NCBI GenBank assembly: GCA_026193675.1
Contig: JAPHSO010000357.1
Location: 1 to 9,454, forward strand
DNA from: Gammaproteobacteria bacterium
Lineage (GTDB): Bacteria > Pseudomonadota > Gammaproteobacteria > Thiohalomonadales > Thiohalomonadaceae
Direction: 5' to 3'
Length of the DNA: 9,454 bases
Shown here: one piece after another, positions 8,093-9,454 of the stretch
How positions within the stretch are numbered: position 1 is the first letter of the stretch
Layout of the letters: each line of letters begins with the position of its first letter
Translations under genes and position numbers: made by a program
Notes under the pieces: model-generated
The model's database searches: none
The model's input: only the letters and a program-made list of their open reading frames with translations
What the model was told of the DNA's origin: nothing

Positions 8093-8125
8093 AAATAAAT
8101 GCGACTTTCTAGAATAAAATGCGAC
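8081..8125. repeat. Transposon end with two tandem 20-bp transposase-binding-type repeats
   Basis: The end opens with TGTCA (8081-8085). It is followed by two head-to-tail 20-mers, TTTCTAAAAATAAATGCGAC (8086-8105) and TTTCTAGAATAAAATGCGAC (8106-8125), identical at 17 of 20 positions with no gap between them. Such tandem arrays of about 20-bp sites are what TnsB/TniA-type transposases bind at element ends. Confidence 0.75.
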
Positions 8126-8162
8126 AAAAAGGGCTGCAAGCTAATAGACAGTCAGGCTTTTT
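8126..8162. terminator. Possible bidirectional terminator after the toxin gene
   Basis: AAAAAGGGCTG (8126-8136) can pair with CAGGCTTTTT (8153-8162): five A-T pairs, one G-C, a small internal loop, then CTG/CAG, with a 16-nt loop. Both strands present a stem followed by five T residues, so it could stop toxin transcripts coming from the right and comM transcripts coming from the left. The GC part of the stem is short and imperfect, so this is tentative. Confidence 0.35.
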
Positions 8163-8232
8163 GATATGAGAGTGAGCTCTATCTCAATATCAGAGCTGGA
8201 TTTACTTAGTGGAAAACGGGGAAGTGTGTTCG

Positions 8233-8787
8233 CTATTCCCAAGAACTCCGATCTTTAGGGAGTCGCCCATCATCATCGATAAGTAGAACTTGGTAAGGCT
8301 TGTCAGCTCCCCACCGCCAGAAAACGATGTTTTTACCTCCCGTAGGGGCATTGTTAGCAAAAGAGGGAACAATAACACCGGCAGCTCCGGTGTTTCTAAG
8401 TTGGTTTGCAATCATCCATGTGGGTGGAATGCCAGTATTTTTGGTTTTCGCTGACAATATTATGGAAGATTCTTTATTTGAAATAAATTCCCAAGGGGCC
8501 GCAAGTTCATCTTCCCTAATAAAAAGGGAGTCGCATTGATTGCTATCAGTGAGATCAATTAAATCATCACAATCCACTTCATAAGCGCAAAGCGTCTTTG
8601 GCTGAGGCCTATGTGGGAATCCTTGGTTATACTCTGCCAATGCCACAGTCTCGCTAATAGCTGTGTAAAGAGCCTCAACACCAACAGGATTAAATCTCCC
8701 TCCAAAACGTTTAGCTCCCTCGCCGGAAAGAGGGTCAAACGACCAAGAGGGATTATGGGCTCGATAGACAAGCCCCTGAAAACGCAT
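8233..8787 (-). CDS. RES-domain toxin (NAD+-degrading type)
   Basis: RES toxins of type II modules bind and break down NAD+, causing growth arrest; they are named for conserved Arg, Glu and Ser residues. All are visible: YRA with Arg9, GGRFNPVGVEALY (29-41) with Arg31 and Tyr41, the ALAEYNQG segment with Glu52, and VPSFA with Ser142. At 184 residues it is of usual length, and it appears intact and full. The ATG (8787-8785) overlaps the antitoxin TAA by one base (TAATG), pointing to translational coupling and to antitoxin-first synthesis. It is transcribed toward the broken comM and ends about 110 bp from the element's terminal repeats. This is a cargo gene of the element. Activity is inferred from the family; a toxin this complete suggests the antitoxin also works. 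Confidence 0.9.
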   Translation of the reverse strand: MRFQGLVYRAHNPSWSFDPLSGEGAKRFGGRFNPVGVEALYTAISETVALAEYNQGFPHRPQPKTLCAYEVDCDDLIDLTDSNQCDSLFIREDELAAPWEFISNKESSIILSAKTKNTGIPPTWMIANQLRNTGAAGVIVPSFANNAPTGGKNIVFWRWGADKPYQVLLIDDDGRLPKDRSSWE

Positions 8788-9146
8788 TAGGCGAATCCGC
8801 CCTCGGAAATCCGGTTGAAATAGTTGAGCACTGCATCAGCCATATCACGTTTCACCAATTCCTCAGCGGTCAGATCGCCAAAACTAGGGAGCGGTTCTGA
8901 GCGATACCAAGCGTAGGCCTGCATGATGGAACCACACCAAGGGAGTGCCCGATTAAGTACAGAGGTCATGTCGCGCAACCGCTTTTGAGAATTCTTTGAG
9001 CCCACTCTTGAACTTTTGCTGACAGCATCTAGGGAGAGCCCAGACATCGTAGAAATTTCTCGAATAGTAGTATGAAGTTCGTCAGCTATCTTTTTGGGAC
9101 GAACTAAACCATTTTCATCAATGATATGTTGGGTAAATAAGCTCAT
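8787..9146 (-). CDS. Xre/MbcA/ParS-family antitoxin
   Basis: This is the 119-residue antitoxin partner of the RES toxin. The N-terminal two thirds hold a helix-turn-helix-like region (KIADELHTTIREISTMSGLSLDAVS segment, 19-43; then basic SQKRLRDM). The C-terminal part, from about residue 70, fits the toxin-binding domain formerly called DUF2384: AYAWYRSEPLPSFGDLTAEE (77-96), then the NYFNRISEGGFA end (108-119), which in this family blocks the toxin's active site. The AGGTG ribosome site sits close before ATG 9146. The gene is first in the operon and probably represses its own promoter through the repeats just upstream. The order antitoxin-toxin and the 1-nt overlap are typical of xre-res pairs. 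Confidence 0.88.
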   Translation of the reverse strand: MSLFTQHIIDENGLVRPKKIADELHTTIREISTMSGLSLDAVSKSSRVGSKNSQKRLRDMTSVLNRALPWCGSIMQAYAWYRSEPLPSFGDLTAEELVKRDMADAVLNYFNRISEGGFA

Positions 9147-9160
9147 ATGCCACCTAAACC

Positions 9161-9192
9161 GCCTTAAATATAGGGCAAATTATAAGGCAAAT
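9161..9192 (-). promoter_or_regulatory. Operator-like repeats at the xre-res promoter
   Basis: Two adjacent direct 12-mers, TATAGGGCAAAT (9169-9180) and TATAAGGCAAAT (9181-9192), agree at 11 of 12 positions. An inverted GCCTTA half-site (9161-9166) makes an imperfect palindrome with TAGGGC (9171-9176). The array overlaps the -10 element, as expected of an operator for autorepression by the Xre antitoxin. The binding itself is inferred. Confidence 0.55.
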
Positions 9193-9207
9193 ATGAAAAA
9201 GCATCAA
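9179..9207 (-). promoter_or_regulatory. Predicted sigma70 promoter of xre-res
   Basis: On the minus strand TTGATG (9207-9202) is followed after 17 nt by a perfect TATAAT (9184-9179), about 33 nt before the antitoxin ATG at 9146. The -10 lies across the junction of the two 12-bp repeats. Confidence 0.75.
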
Positions 9208-9454
9208 GAGGGAGAATCTTTTGACACTAGAATCCAACTGGTGGAGACCTCTACCCCGATGTTCATAGCGATCAGGCTGATCCCTGCATTGTCTGACAAT
9301 AAATAATTTATAGATACCCCAATAAGAGTGGTTTCCATACATTTTTATTTCTTTTAAAAAACGTTTCTGATCACTCCATCTAAACGGCGCTGTAAAACCA
9401 ATCCTGCCCAAAATTTGCCGAAGCGGTCATCACCCCTCGATCACTCAGGGGAAA
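9208..9454. other. Non-coding stretch of the element upstream of xre-res
   Basis: I see no convincing gene here. It holds two perfect 13-bp odd palindromes, GATCAGGCTGATC (9270-9282) and ATTGTCTGACAAT (9288-9300), an AT-rich part (9298-9360), and a GC-richer end with two GATCACTC copies (9369-9376, 9439-9446) and an inverted repeat CCCCT/AGGGG (9433-9452). An open minus-strand frame of 85 codons (9411-9154) has no ribosome site and no family resemblance. Confidence 0.5.

Larger units (their letters stand above)
8081..9454. mobile_element. Left part of a comM-inserted transposon or genomic island (Tn7/Tn6022-like, incomplete)
   Basis: Foreign DNA starts at 8081, right after the comM VALVGGG codons, with TGTCA and tandem 20-bp repeats, and continues at least to the window edge at 9454 with more AT-rich sequence. 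Inside it I see a toxin-antitoxin pair but no transposase, integrase or comM 3' part. No matching inverted end (GTCGCATT...TGACA) occurs in the rest of the window, so the element is longer than 1.37 kb. The family call is inferred from the insertion gene, exact position and end structure; an IS21-like element, which also has multiple end repeats and TG..CA tips, is an alternative. Orientation of any transposition genes is unknown. Confidence 0.65.

Noticed and set aside
8081..8125. Tandem 20-bp repeats as the start of a CRISPR array
   Set aside because: The repeats abut with no spacers and sit exactly at the comM junction, which fits transposase-binding sites; no cas genes are present.
8202..8771. 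Further frames overlapping the RES toxin on both strands (8202-8411, 8300-8539, 8559-8771)
   Set aside because: All lie inside the RES gene in other frames and lack family motifs or ribosome sites.
9294..9298. TGACA as a possible other end of the transposon
   Set aside because: It is followed by ATAAA, not GCGGT, is part of a 13-bp palindrome, and has no adjacent GTCGCATT-type 20-bp repeats or comM sequence after it.
9154..9411. Minus-strand frame of 85 codons upstream of the antitoxin
   Set aside because: It has no ribosome site or recognisable domain and it overlaps the predicted xre-res promoter and operator.
9423..9427. A second GCGGT that might be the other target duplication
   Set aside because: The bases before it (GCCGAA) are not an element tip and the sequence after it does not translate into the expected comM continuation (PGEISLAHNG-like), so it is probably chance.

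Overview
The window looks like a chromosomal segment of a gammaproteobacterium. This rests on a Liv transporter closely resembling the enterobacterial one in gene order and sequence, and on a ubiK - comM (yifB) neighbourhood that is common in Gammaproteobacteria. Genus or species cannot be fixed from the sequence alone. Codon use and base composition are fairly even across positions 1-8080. They become more AT-rich from 8081 on, where a mobile element begins inside comM.

Layout. Positions 1-3114 (minus strand) hold a branched-chain amino acid ABC transporter operon: livK (binding lipoprotein), an intrinsic terminator in the livK-livH gap, livH, and livM cut by the window edge. A good sigma70-type promoter lies upstream of livK. 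Positions 3353-6442 (plus strand) hold a pair only 9 nt apart: an exported alpha/beta hydrolase, then a membrane-bound GGDEF-EAL cyclic-di-GMP enzyme. Positions 6523-8080 (plus strand) hold ubiK (ubiquinone biosynthesis accessory factor), a small protein with a SpoIIAA/STAS-like look, and the 5' part of comM (YifB-family AAA+ ATPase).

The most striking feature is at 8080/8081. comM reads normally to the conserved VALVGGG stretch and then stops after three foreign codons. The junction is GCGGT (8076-8080) followed by TGTCA and two tandem 20-bp repeats (8086-8125), which is the architecture of a Tn7/Tn5053-type transposon end. From memory, AbaR/Tn6022-type islands of Acinetobacter insert in comM with target duplication ACCGC, the complement of GCGGT. 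The first cargo inside the end is an Xre-RES toxin-antitoxin module on the minus strand (9146 to 8233), with a TATAAT promoter overlapped by tandem 12-bp operator-like repeats. The rest of the element, its transposition genes, its other end and the 3' part of comM are not in the window, so it is seen only in part.

Functionally, the left part is amino-acid uptake, the middle part envelope hydrolase plus c-di-GMP turnover and quinone biosynthesis, and the right part a probable site-specific genomic island whose first cargo is an NAD-depleting toxin with its antitoxin.
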